Of a DNA stretch of 64,000 nt, positions 50,831-62,091 are shown in pieces (the stretch's first letter is position 1; each line of letters opens with the position of its first letter). The notes under the pieces are model-generated. The model worked only from the letters and a program-made list of their open reading frames with translations. It did not search any database and was not told where the DNA came from. The translations under genes were made by a program, and so were the position numbers. The stretch is from Zonotrichia leucophrys gambelii (lineage: Eukaryota; Chordata; Aves; Passeriformes; Passerellidae), in assembly GCF_028769735.1 (NCBI RefSeq), contig NC_088200.1, positions 68,020,061 to 68,084,060 on the forward strand. The letters run 5' to 3'.

Positions 50831-50905
50831 GGAAAAAAAAAAAAAACAACAAAAAACCCACCCCAAAACAAAACAAAAAACAATCTCAAAAAACAAACTG
50901 CAACA
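50831..50905 (+). repeat. A/C-rich low-complexity tract, copy 1
   Basis: A14 is followed by caacaaaaaacccacccc and acaaaac-type words. The tract differs by two bases between the two copies of the duplication (A14-C here, A15-CC at about 52790). Confidence 0.85.
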
Positions 50906-51697
50906 CATTTTTCAGTTTTTCTCTCACACATTTCTAAGAAAGTAGTTCAAGAATCATGCCTTTAGGCACATCAGAAGCCATTAAGAAGTACATTTCTGGA
51001 AATCATAATGTATAAAAATTCAATTTAGGCTGCTAGACATTTTCTTCTGAGATCTAAGGAAAAAGATATTTGGCTGGAAATGAACCATCTGCAAATCCAC
51101 ACAATTAAGTATATGACTGTGTTTTAATAGACTTCAAACCATGTGGCACTGACATGAAAGATAACTTAAATAATAGAACAATAGAGATTCAGTAGATGTA
51201 AGTACATTGTTCTTTAATTAAAAAAAAAACCTAAAAATCCATCACAGTAGCGTAACATTTCACACATGAAATTACAGGCTTCATTTGTATTTTGCTAGTT
51301 ATTAATTTCTATCCATATTACTCCTTCAGCTGCATTTTAATGAGCAGATGTTAAACAGTTACTTCTTTATCAGACCTGATTATCGTCTCAGAAGATCTCC
51401 AATTGTTACTATTTTGCAAATGGGATTATGTTCTTGCTTGTGAAATAGAACTCTGCGCTTCCCCGATCTTATTTTTAGTTACATGTGTGTAGCACACGTG
51501 GCATCGATGGCTGCCACCCAAATTCGCGACTCAGCCAAAGGAACGGTGGTCAGGAGGGATTTCATCTGGTGGGAGAGTTCTGCAGCAAATCCACATGAAA
51601 TGTGCTGACCTCCGCCCTCTCACCTCAGCCTTTCCGTGCGTTTTACATGCTAATCCCTGCCCTGGAGAGGCGACCCCTCGGTGGGGCCTGCAGAGGC

Positions 51698-51707
51698 NNN
51701 NNNNNNN
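51698..51707. other. assembly gap (10 N)
   Basis: Ten Ns of nominal size join two contigs whose ends are near-identical for about 1.95 kb. The left contig stops inside the first unit of the GC-rich minisatellite that is complete at 53619. Confidence 0.99.
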
Positions 51708-51926
51708 ACACTCAACAAAACAACAAACCGAAAACAAAGGTAAATAAGTATGTTTGATTCACTAAAAGCGATAGGTCCAATACACTGATTTGTCCTTATA
51801 ACCCAATCTACATCCATTACGAAGGTTATTAGGAGTTCACAACTTCGTTTTCCATATGTGATATTTAACACTTCCCATTAAAAAAAAAAAAAAATGCAGG
51901 TTAGAGAGGCTACCATTTGCACGGAA

Positions 51927-52172
51927 AGGCTCATCTCCTCGCAGAACGCTGCATCCGCGGACGAGCAATCTCGAAGATGTTTTGCTGCACAGCAAACGCA
52001 GGCGGTGGCTCGCCGCGCCCCCCGCCCTGCCCCGGAGGGCAGAGAGCGGCCCCGGCCCGCGCTCCCTCCCCGGCCGGGCGGCTCCGGCTGCCGCCGCCAG
52101 CGCCGCGCTCCTGGCGGGCGGCCAGGCAATCTCCGCTTCCCGATGGAGCCCTGATTCCATCTGCTCCAGCAG
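51927..52172. promoter_or_regulatory. CpG island, copy 2
   Basis: Same sequence as 49970-50215 with no difference seen. If the duplication is an assembly error, this is the same island counted twice. Confidence 0.7.
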
Positions 52173-52529
52173 CGCAATATATTCCACTTCAGGTCAAAAG
52201 CAGGGAGCCGGCAGTATTAACATTACACTAATCTGTAAAGACATTTTTGCTAAGCTAGATAGGCTAATGTTACACAGAGCTTTTAAAGGCTGCGGGGATG
52301 AGGAACAGCAGTAATTGTCAGGGGAAGAGACAGTATGCAGAACACAGTCAGAGATGACAATAGATAGAGCATTGTCAGAACTGAATAAAACAATTACTTG
52401 CTGGGGAGATTAGAATTTGAATATGGATACAAGCTCGCAACCAATTTAATCTTTCAGGCACTTAAAAATAATTGCAAAAATATTTTCCCTTAATTGAAAG
52501 GAGAATCCTTCAATGTCACATTTGGAAAA
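52173..52529. promoter_or_regulatory. candidate conserved element beside the CpG island, copy 2
   Basis: Same as 50216-50570. The inverted SOX-like pair lies at 52355-52361 and 52371-52377. Confidence 0.3.
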
Positions 52530-53618
52530 AAAAATGGGATATGGAAATAGGTCAATCTCAGCACTACCTTCTGTAAGAGATAAACTTCAAGTATTTCAAA
52601 GGAACTAGGCTTGTTCCTTGAAAAGGAAACAGACGTGTCTTTTGTTTCTGGAAATCAATATACACTACACATTTTGCAGATACGGTGGAATTGTCATCAA
52701 GCACTTTTGAAGTATACATTTTTATATTTTCATTATTACAAGTGCTCAAGAACACACTACAGCAATACAATAAAAGTAGGTTAACAGGGAAAAAAAAAAA
52801 AAAACCAACAAAAAACCCACCCCAAAACAAAACAAAAAACAATCTCAAAAAACAAACTGCAACACATTTTTCAGTTTTTCTCTCACACATTTCTAAGAAA
52901 GTAGTTCAAGAATCATGCCTTTAGGCACATCAGAAGCCATTAAGAAGTACATTTCTGGAAATCATAATGTATAAAAATTCAATTTAGGCTGCTAGACATT
53001 TTCTTCTGAGATCTAAGGAAAAAGATATTTGGCTGGAAATGAACCATCTGCAAATCCACACAATTAAGTATATGACTGTGTTTTAATAGACTTCAAACCA
53101 TGTGGCACTGACATGAAAGATAACTTAAATAATAGAACAATAGAGATTCAGTAGATGTAAGTACATTGTTCTTTAATTAAAAAAAAAACCTAAAAATCCA
53201 TCACAGTAGCGTAACATTTCACACATGAAATTACAGGCTTCATTTGTATTTTGCTAGTTATTAATTTCTATCCATATTACTCCTTCAGCTGCATTTTAAT
53301 GAGCAGATGTTAAACAGTTACTTCTTTATCAGACCTGATTATCGTCTCAGAAGATCTCCAATTGTTACTATTTTGCAAATGGGATTATGTTCTTGCTTGT
53401 GAAATAGAACTCTGCGCTTCCCCGATCTTATTTTTAGTTACATGTGTGTAGCACACGTGGCATCGATGGCTGCCACCCAAATTCGCGACTCAGCCAAAGG
53501 AACGGTGGTCAGGAGGGATTTCATCTGGTGGGAGAGTTCTGCAGCAAATCCACATGAAATGTGCTGACCTCCGCCCTCTCACCTCAGCCTTTCCGTGCGT
53601 TTTACATGCTAATCCCTG

Positions 53619-53856
53619 CCCTGGAGAGGCGACCCCTCGGTGGGGCCTGCAGAGGCAGCCCTGGAGAGGAGCCCTGGAGGGGCAGGCGGCCCTGGAGAGG
53701 AGCCCCTCGGTGGGGCAGGGGGCCCTGGAAAGGCAGCCCCTCGGTGGGGCCTTGTAGAGGCAGCCCCTCGGTGGGGCAGGGGGCCCTGGAAAGGCAGCTC
53801 CTTGGAGGGGCAGGTGGCCCTGGGGAGGCCGCCCCTCGGTGGGGCAGGTGGCCCTC
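53619..53856 (+). repeat. GC-rich minisatellite, about 34-bp unit
   Basis: Repeated blocks of ggcagcccctcggtgggg followed by cagggggccctggaaa form a unit of about 34 bases, with partial and variant units (ccctggagagg, ctccttggagggg). Open frames run through it on both strands because of composition. The left contig breaks in its first unit, so the array probably caused the gap. Confidence 0.9.
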
Positions 53857-56800
53857 ATGGCCCCGGCATCTGGGCCTGGCCCTGGCACAGGCTCCAGCCC
53901 CACCACCCCTGCTCCTCTGGCGGAAAAGGCAAACGAGTGAGCTCACAGCACTGTAATTGCCTCCGTTATAAAACATCTTCACCTGTTATCCAAAGCTGAG
54001 CTGAATCACATCAGAAATTATTAACAGTGGCTGTTTTCATGCCAGCTTAATTTGAGCTGATGCTGCTGTTCACTTAGCACAGATGAATAGGTGTGTAGGA
54101 TGAGACTTTAAACAGAGATGACACCCCAATGAATATTTGCTAGCAACTGTACTGTGGGGAGCTGTGCTGGAGAACAACAGACAATTGTTAGAAGCAAGTG
54201 GATAGGGGTGAAAGGAGGAGAAAGGAGACACTGCCATCACTATCTGCTGACAATAATTTTCCAGCCTGATGTCAGACTTTAACAGCTAAATAATTTTTTT
54301 CAATTAGTTTCCACAAATATTGGCAAACACAAGCTGACTTTTTGTGCATACACAATGGTGTGAGAAAATGATGCTGCATCAAACGTAGCCAGAAATATGC
54401 TACTCCGCCAAACAGGCATTAAATTTTAATAGTCTGCTTTCATTTTCGCTGCAGTGTGCTTCAAGATGATTATAAATTACAGCATTCTGCTTACTTTTGA
54501 CTAAATAAGGCATGTTTTAGCATTTGATTTAGAAGTAATGTGTGCCTGACATACGAAACAAATCCTGCAGATGCAATTTATCACATGGTTCTCTATGCTT
54601 CAACAGAAATTGCTGCACTACCCAGTCACCTCTTTGATGAGTGGTTATGACTTAGATGTGGCATTTAGATAAATGCGTTATTTGAGTCAGAATAAGGCCA
54701 GGATTTACCTGCGACCTTCAAAACCAAGGGGGCATTCTGCATGTTTCACTTCCAGAACCATTAATCAAATACCTCATCAAGGCTTATAGGGATGGGGGCC
54801 CTAAGTACAGAGCCTTTGTAAATTAACTTTATTGAGGAGCCCCTGCAGGTTGCAGGTGAACAATCCTTGACCTTCCTGCTTTTGCGCTCCCACCTCTGCA
54901 CATGTGGTTCACATACCCACAATTAGCCCAAATGCAGAGGGGAAGAGCAGTGAACATGCTGACTGCAAATCCCAAAGCAGATCCAAATACAAAGAAGAGT
55001 TCCTGCCAGCATGGTCAGAAACAAGGGGGTCCAAGCACAGTTGCTAATTTTGGCACTAAAACCATGCTCAATTTTGTAAAAGGTTCAACTAGTACTTGGA
55101 TTATTTACAATAAAACTCATAATTTTGACTCCTAACCATTACTACTGACCCGTTGTATCCTGTCTGCAGGGAGAGAAAATTACAGTGTAATAGCTGAAGC
55201 ATTACTGAGGGTTTTAGATTTGTCTTTTTTATCAGTGAGATATTAGAGATAGCAATCCAAGCTAGTAGCCAATGTCAGGGCATTTAGGTGATTTTCTGAT
55301 ATCTCTGAGGACTGTTTGCCTAATGAAATGGATCAAGGTGCCTCTTATAATCAGTCCTCATACTAAAGGAACAGGAGGAATAAAATGGTCTGTTCAAGGA
55401 TGTGGGGATGCATAGCAGATCCACAGATGTGCAAAATCTGTTGAAATGCTAAAATTTTGGTAGTTGTAGTTTTAGTATTCCTGTGAGGAGCCATCTCTCA
55501 TTCTGAACACTTTCCCTGTAGAACTATGTACCTTTTCTGAACACTTAACTCTATTGGTTTTGTAATTTTTAAATAATACAGGCTTATTTGATATCCTAAA
55601 ATGTGATGCTATGTTTACATTTAAACTGCTGAACTGTTGCACTGGCATGATCTAACTTATTATAAATAGAACTGTGGGGCTTAAATAGTTGATAAACCTT
55701 TTGAAACCTTTGGAGGAAAACCTTTGGAAATGTTAAGTGAGTCATATTCATATTGTGCTGGCCACAAAAGAACCCACAGAGGTTCCTCCTATGTGTTCTG
55801 TCAAGCAACATCAGCTACAAAATCTTTCATTTTTAATAGCTTTAATTAAAAGGATGTGCTGATTTCGAAAATTGGATATATCTATCTGTTGCACATAAGT
55901 GAAATCTGAGCAAAATTGTGAGATCTGCCTTTTTCAAATTGTTTCACGTAGAAAGAGATGACAACTCTTCATAAAATATTGAGTGGGGTGTGTGTGTGTG
56001 TGTGTGTGTGTGTCTAAGCATTAAAAATGTACGTAGCTTCTACAAAAGGCAAATGGAAAAAATACAGTGCCGCAGGTCAATATCTTCCCCTCTAAAGTAA
56101 ATGGGTCACCTTCAGAGGAAAGGTTCAGATGGAACACCATGAGGTTTTTTCTTTTTTTATGCCTACAAGTTCTCTAACTTTTAGGAACAGAGCAGTGCAA
56201 TGCATTGTCTACCTCATACCTTAACAGCTGTGACCAAGGCCAGTAGGAAAGCAGGATTAGGAAAGGGAAGCTGCATGCCTTTCATGGTCTTACCTTTCTG
56301 AGAGCCCCTATAACTTTTCCTTCCCCTTATTACCTACTGCTCAAGACCCTGCTTTTGGCCACCAGAGAGGCAGAGGGAAGTGGACAGGCAGAATTCACTT
56401 CCCCTTCAGGATAGAGAATATACATTTCCTCCACTGTGTCTTTATCCCTAAGTAGACTTTGCCTCAACCTGATCATTTAGAAAGTCCCACCCAAGAAGCT
56501 CTGTACATTCTGTGTGCTCTAGCATGAGGGATGAAAGTCACAAAATGAAGAAAGGTGGTCTTGGAAGCAGTCAGCAGCATAGGAAGTGAAGGCACTCCTC
56601 TCTGTTTCTTAACTTTGCCCTACAGAAACATAGAGGCTATGCTAAAGGTCATGTATAAGCAATAAAGGGCACCTAGAAGAGTGAAATAATTTTGAATCTG
56701 AGTATTTTTTTATCATTTCTTCATACACCAACATACACCAGAGGGTTGTTCTTCTAGCAGATAGCTTCAGCAGTGACCAGGGGATATTTTGAAATTTACA

Positions 56801-56939
56801 AATTTCTTTTAAGTCTCTGACTTTCTTCTAGAAAGACAAACAAGCAGAAGAGACCAAAATTGCTGGAAATGTAGTTTTGCCAGTGGAAGAAAGAAGGTTT
56901 CAAGGAATGAGACTGAAGGGGAAGAAGTCTGCCTAAACT
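53857..56939. other. noncoding, no recognised gene; possible conserved segment
   Basis: No gene is supported. The part 54180-54560 is complex, non-repetitive and rich in taattt, caattag and ataaattac words, and lies beside the CpG island. It may be regulatory. A (GT)13 microsatellite lies at 55988-56013. Confidence 0.45.
55988..56013 (+). repeat. (GT)13 microsatellite
   Basis: Uninterrupted GT dinucleotides from 55988 to 56013, preceded by gggg. A likely length polymorphism. Confidence 0.95.
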
Positions 56940-57317
56940 GTAGATCAGGTTTCAGAATGACTTACAGGTAGGCACTCCAAAAAATCTCTGAGTAGCATCT
57001 GTTTTAATGCAGATCAGGAAAGTGATCAGGAAGCAATTAAAAGTAATTGATATTATAGAACAGATAGTTGAGGAAGATATTTTGCAGGGCATAATCTTCT
57101 AGAAAGAAAAATCCATCCCTCTCAGCTAACAGATTTCTTGGAGTATAGCAATATGTTGTTGCTAAAGATACAATTTATTTGGGCTTTGAAAAAGCCTTTG
57201 ACAAAATGACTTAATGGTAAACAATTTATTTGGGCTTTGAAAAAGCCTTTGACAAAATGACTTAATGGTAAGAACAGAAGGGTTAAAATACTGCCAGGAA
57301 TTAGAAATATGTAAACA
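56940..57317 (+). pseudogene. CR1-like LINE fragment left of the GGAA satellite
   Basis: At about 57154-57207 a + frame reads AKDTIYLGFEKAFDKM. This corresponds to the reverse-transcriptase motif around the first catalytic Asp in CR1 (YLDFxKAFDKV); the Asp of YLD is Gly here and a stop soon follows. A possible GIR-type continuation lies just before 57317. The beginning of the fragment is uncertain. The element is degenerate and inactive. Confidence 0.5.
57170..57271. repeat. perfect 51-bp tandem duplication
   Basis: Bases 57170-57220 are repeated without change at 57221-57271. Each unit starts acaatttatttgggctttg and ends cttaatggtaa. It duplicates the reverse-transcriptase motif of the CR1-like fragment. 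The identity of the copies means the event is recent compared with the age of the LINE. Confidence 0.95.
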
Positions 57318-59144
57318 GGGAGGGAAGGAGGGAGGCAGGAAGTGGCGGAAGTAAGTGGCGGAAGGAAGGAAGTGGTGGAAAGAAGTGGCGGAAGGAAGGA
57401 AGGAAGTGGCGGAAGGAAGTGGCGGAAGGAAGTGGCAGAAGGAAGGAAGGAAGTGGCGGAAGGAAGTGGCGGAAGGAAGTGGCGGAAGGAAGTGGCGGAA
57501 GGAAGTGGCGGAAGTGGCGGAAGTGGCGGAAGTGGCGGAAGTGGCGGAAGTGGCGAAGGAAGGAAGGAAGGAAGGAAGGAAGGAAGGAAGGAAGGAAGGA
57601 AGGAAGGAAGGAAGGAAGGAAGGAAGGAAGGAAGGAAGGAAGGAAGGAAGGAAGGAAGGAAGGAAGGAAGTGGCGGAAGGAAGGAAGGAAGTGGCGGAAG
57701 GAAGGAAGGAAGGAAGTGGCGGAAGGAAGGAAGTGGCGGAAGGAAGGAAGGAAGTGGCGGAAGGAAGGAAGGAAGGAAGGAAGGAAGGAAGTGGCGGAAG
57801 GAAGGAAGGAAGTGGCGGAAGGAAGGAAGTGGCGGAAGGAAGGAAGGAAGGAAGTGGCGGGAAAGGAAGGAAGGAAGGAAGTGGCGGAAGGAAGTAGGGG
57901 AAGGAAGGAAGGAAGGAAGGAAGGAAGGAAGGAAGGAAGGAAGGAAGGAAGGAAGGAAGGAAGGAAGGAAGGAGGAAGGAAGGAAGGAAGGAAGGAAGGA
58001 AGGAAGGAAGGAAGGAAGGAAGGAAGGAAGGAAGGAAGGAAGGAAGGAAGGAAGGAAGGAAGGAAGGAAGGAAGGAAGGAAGGAAGGAAGGAAGGAAGGA
58101 AGGAAGGAAGGAAGGAAGGAAGGAAGTGGCGGAAGGAAGGAAGTGGCGGAAGGAAGGAAGGGACGGAAGGAAGGAAGGGAGGAAGGAAGGGGTGGCAGGA
58201 AGGAAGGAAGGAAGGAAGGAAGGAAGGAAGGAAGGAAGGAAGGAAGGAGGAAGGAAGGAAGGAAGGAAGGAAGGAAGGAAGGAAGGAAGGAAGGAAGGAA
58301 GGAAGGAAGGAAGGAAGGAAGGAAGGAAGGAAGGAAGGGGAAGGAAGGAAGGAAGGGAAGGAAGGAAGTGGCGGAAGGAAGGAAGGAAGGAAGGAAGTGG
58401 CGGAAGGAAGGAAGGAAGTGGCGGAAGGAAGGAAGGAAGTGGCGGAAGGAAGGAAGTGGCGGAAGGAAGTGGCGGAAGGAAGGAAGGAAGTGGCGGAAGG
58501 AAGTGGCGGAAGGAAGTGGCGGAAGGAAGTGGCGGAAGGAAGGAAGTGGCGGAAGGAAGGAAGTGGCGGAAGTGGCGGAAGGAAGTGGCGGAAGTGGCGG
58601 AAGGAAGTGGCGGAAGGAAGGAAGTGGCGGAAGGAAGGAAGTGGCGGAAGGAAGTGGCGGAAGGAAGGAAGTGGCGGAAGGAAGTGGCGGAAGGAAGTGG
58701 CGGAAGGAAGGAAGTGGCGGAAGGAAGGAAGTGGCGGAAGGAAGGAAGGAAGGAAGGAAGGAAGGAAGGAAGGAAGTGGCGGAAGGAAGGAAGTGGCGGA
58801 AGGAAGGAAGGAAGTGGCGGAAGGAAGGAAGGGGCGGAAGGAAGGAAGTGGCGGAAGGAAGGAAGTGGCGGAAGGAAGGAAGTGGCGGAAGGAAGGAAGG
58901 AAGGAAGTGGCGGAAGGAAGGAAGGAAGGGGCGGAAGGAAGGAAGGAAGGAAGGAAGTGGCGGAAGGAAGAGACGGAAGGAAGGAAGGAAGGAAGGAAGG
59001 AAGGAAGGAAGGAAGGAAGGAAGGAAGGAAGGAAGGAAGGAAGGAAGGAAGGAAGGAAGGAAGGAAGGAAGGAAGGAAGGAAGGAAGGAAGGAAGGAAGG
59101 AAGGAAGGAAGGAAGGAAGGAAGGAAGGAAGGAAGGAAGGGTGG
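57318..59144 (+). repeat. GGAA / GTGGCGGAA composite satellite, 1.8 kb
   Basis: The tract is built from GGAA tetranucleotides with several dozen interspersed GTGGCGGAA(GGAA)n units. Nearly pure GGAA blocks lie at about 57556-57669, 57900-58124, 58199-58340 and 58976-59139. Blocks of direct gtggcggaa repeats occur at about 57500-57555 and 58440-58735. The + strand is almost all purine apart from the T and C of each GTGGCGG. All three + frames are open for hundreds of codons because GGAA words cannot make stops; this is not a protein. Such purine tracts can form triplex DNA and are unstable in length. The assembled length may be wrong. Confidence 0.97.
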
Positions 59145-59279
59145 CTAACGGTCAGTTTTCATGACAGGATTGCAATGGAATTCTTCATGTTTGTGTACTT
59201 GTATAAGACTGTTTTCCTATTAGTGTTCTGGGGAGATGGGTGGGAAAAAAAATTGCACAGAGCACAATTATTTAGATTA

Positions 59280-59480
59280 GTCATCACTAGAGAAGGTTAA
59301 GAAGGTCCAAAGGGACCTTACAAAACTAAGCTAAATAGGCAGCAGGGCTACTTACATATGAAGTTGACAAATGCAAGATAATGCAGATAGGAAGGAGTAA
59401 TTAGAAGTAATCAGACTAAATTAATTATAAACATCTGGGCATCTCAGCAAACATCACAATGCAGAACTCCACACAATAGA
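59280..59480 (+). pseudogene. CR1-like LINE fragment right of the GGAA satellite
   Basis: Segments read VQRDLTKL and, in another frame, VDKCKIMQIGR. These correspond to the CR1 reverse-transcriptase region normally similar to LQRDLDKL...VDKCKVMHIGR. This lies downstream of the motif seen left of the satellite and in the same orientation, so both are probably one element. Frameshifts are present. Confidence 0.5.
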
Positions 59481-62091
59481 GCCATTGAGAAAGGCAGCAA
59501 CATTTAATGCCTCTAAGGGCTTTTCCTAGGCACATAGATGGTTAGGGGCCAATTAACAAACTGTCAGCTCATCCTGCCCACAAAGTCTGCTCACATTTCA
59601 TAGTTTAAGAGTGGGAGAAGGCTTTCTTTCTTCTGCCTTCCCTCCAATCACCTCCCAAGTCTTCAGACATTAGGGGAAGCTATACCCAGAATCTAAACAA
59701 ATACATTTTGTAATTTAACACCCAAAAAAGGGTCTTAGGAGCCACACAGGATTCCAACAAGTGTAATTAATGTCAAGTTGAGTACAAAGTGGTGTTGCCC
59801 TCCTGCTGCCCTCTCCACCTGCTGCCCGTCTGGTGTTGCCCCCCTGCTGCTCCATCCACCTGCCGGCTGTCTGGGATTGCTCTCCAGCTGCTGCACCCAC
59901 CTGCTCACTGGCCTCCTTGGAGTCATCTGGGGCCTGCCACGCTCCCTCCATGCCCCAAACAGCCTGGGATGGAGCTGACACCATAGCACGATTGTGGGAA
60001 GAGCTTGGGAGGGCTGTCAGGGGCTGCAGGGAAGCAGGTGGTGGAGGGAGACTGTGTCCATTCAGCAGCACCAGCAAGGTCACTCCAGCCATGGGAGGTC
60101 CAAGGCAGCTGCAAGCTGCTTCATCCCCAGTGTAGAAGGTTGGCTCAGCCTTCTGTTCAATCAGGTTTCTTCTTTCCAATTCTTGCATTTTGCAGGAAGG
60201 GAAAGCAAAGATCATGTAGGCAGATGTGCTGATGAGGATTAAAGATATCTAATCATTATCTACATTGTATCTGGTTTCCAGTAAAGAAGTTAAATAACCC
60301 AGAGCATACTTAAAAATAAATGCTATCCTTTTCGTACATTACAGTATAATGGTCTCCTTCCACTATGGGTCAAAACAATCTCCTACACTATGCTGTACAT
60401 TTCTCATTTCTCTGAAAAGGAGGATATCTTTTACTTGCACAGTTTAACTTCTGCATTATATAAGTGAAGGAGAGCAGAGAATCAAGTCACAGAATTCCCT
60501 TACCACATACAAAGTTATGTCTATAGCAATGATTAAGAGACTTCTGCTAAGCCAAATATATATTTATATAAATATAAGTTGTATTTTACTATAATGGGAC
60601 TTACTATTTTTATTTAAAATCTGAAGTTCTTTGAAGTTAACCATTTGATTTAACTTCCTTGATCAGAGTATCGGCATGCTGGAGTCCCTTGGAATAACCG
60701 TGGATAATCATGGTTTGCATCCTAATATAAACACAACATCAAAGAGTCAGTGAGTATAGAAGTAAAATACAAATCTTTTCCTTTCAACAGATATATGTCC
60801 TTAGGAGAAGGAAGGCCTCCTGATTGTTGCTACTCTTAAGGAAATAAATATAACCACATGATCCCTTTCTACATGCTATATGCTCTCACATATGTTTTCT
60901 GTCACTCCATAACCTCAGTACACAGTATTTTCAGCGTGCCAGTAGTATTCCCACTCATTTGACCTGAAACTCAGCAGGGAATAAAACCCTCAGTTAAAAA
61001 AAAAAAAGAATGGAAATGAAAAGCCCTCTCTGTCAGTCACTATAAACAACGGGATTTAGAAGAGTGTTTAGCTGCAAACCTAGACATTTTAAACAACTAG
61101 AATCACAGCAGCTAAAACTAGATGGTAAAAAAATCTCAGATGGTGATCTCCTGAATATAGAGACCTTTTTAATCTTCAGCATACCCTGTCTATCCTAGGT
61201 GTAAAGCTACTGAGAAATTGGAATATCCCATGCACTGCCACATGACTTAGCCGTGTTTCTCCATCTCTACTTCATAATCTGCACTAATTTTTTGTTTGCT
61301 TCCAGGTGACACCCATGAAAAGCTATCTTATTACATCTGATTTAGGAACAGATAAGAGAGACAAATGAACTTGTTAGTTTGTCATCCAGGCTGGTTCTTT
61401 TAAACCACTCTTTCCTATCACAAATTTTGTCTTTTCCGTTTATCGGCTTTAGTTGGAAAGAGTGTGTGGAAAAAAACCTTGCGATTCTTGCTTGAAGGTA
61501 ACACCTGAAAAAAACCAGTCATTTAAAAAAATACAGAACAGAAATAGATGGTGGTTCAGGGTCGAAGATGGATGAATATCCTTTGTATTTACAGTTGGGA
61601 AACTGGAAGCTCAATCATGATGGACTGGTAACTGTCAATGGCACTCTAGTATTGTGTCCAGTTAGTCTTACAAAAGTTTCAGGTGATGTTCTCCTAGAGG
61701 TAATTAATTTTGGATTTTTTTGTTTTCTTGTATTCTTAGACTTGAAAAATGCTAAAAAGCTGTTTCAAGCCTCTTATTCTGTCCTCATGTTTAGCATTAT
61801 GTGGGCTATTCACATTTACATATGGGAGTGTTACAGGTTCTCTTTATCCTCGTTACAGAAAGCCTAAATTTATTTACCCTGGAGGCATACTGCAAAATTT
61901 AAACATCAGGTCAATCTTTTTTGATGGAAATTCATTTTCCTTCTGTGTGATAGGAATATGAATCCATTTAATTGACTTGGCTCTGAGAGCATTATTAAAT
62001 TTATTTAAAAAGAAAAAGTTTTTACATCAGACAGTATCAGTATTTTATAAATAAAATAAAACTTAAATTTTAGACAGAAGATTTCACAGAA
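59481..62091. other. noncoding with GC-richer patch
   Basis: No gene is supported. A GC-richer patch at 59750-60140 contains a three-copy 41-bp minisatellite. Its long frames on both strands (up to 166 codons, minus) have no domain or splice support. The rest is AT-rich and featureless to me. Confidence 0.5.
59792..59914. repeat. 41-bp minisatellite, 3 copies
   Basis: Units start gtgttgccctcctgctg, gtgttgcccccctgctg and ggattgctctccagctg at 59792, 59833 and 59874. The copies diverge at several sites. The unit is not a multiple of three, so the frames through it shift between copies. Confidence 0.85.

Larger units (their letters stand above)
49751..51697. repeat. copy 1 of a 1.95-kb near-identical duplication at an assembly gap
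   Basis: Sequence from acactcaacaaaacaac to gcctgcagaggc is repeated after the Ns at 51708-53656. The offset is 1957 bases at the start and 1959 at the end. The only difference I found is one extra A and one extra C in a homopolymer near 50844. Copy 1 is joined to unique sequence on its left and ends at the gap. Confidence 0.95.
51708..53656. repeat. copy 2 of the 1.95-kb near-identical duplication
   Basis: It repeats 49751-51697 and runs on into unique sequence on its right (the minisatellite and beyond). It begins directly at the gap, as expected if the right contig simply starts there and overlaps the left contig. Confidence 0.95.

Noticed and set aside
53490..53999. Repetitive Pro/Gly frames of 119-138 codons
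   Set aside because: They translate the GC-rich minisatellite on both strands; no non-repetitive coding sequence is attached.
55988..56013. CRISPR-like or regulatory direct repeats
   Set aside because: It is a plain GT microsatellite; no spaced repeats of CRISPR type occur anywhere, nor are they expected in an animal genome.
57342..59300. 652-codon open frame of GRKE and SGG repeats, and sister frames of 581 and 340 codons
   Set aside because: GGAA-based repeats cannot form stop codons, so all frames stay open. The frames start and end in LINE or intergenic sequence and have no promoter, splice or domain evidence.
59715..60215. 166-codon minus-strand frame
   Set aside because: It runs through a diverged 41-bp minisatellite whose unit is not a multiple of three, and several other frames are open in the same GC-richer patch.
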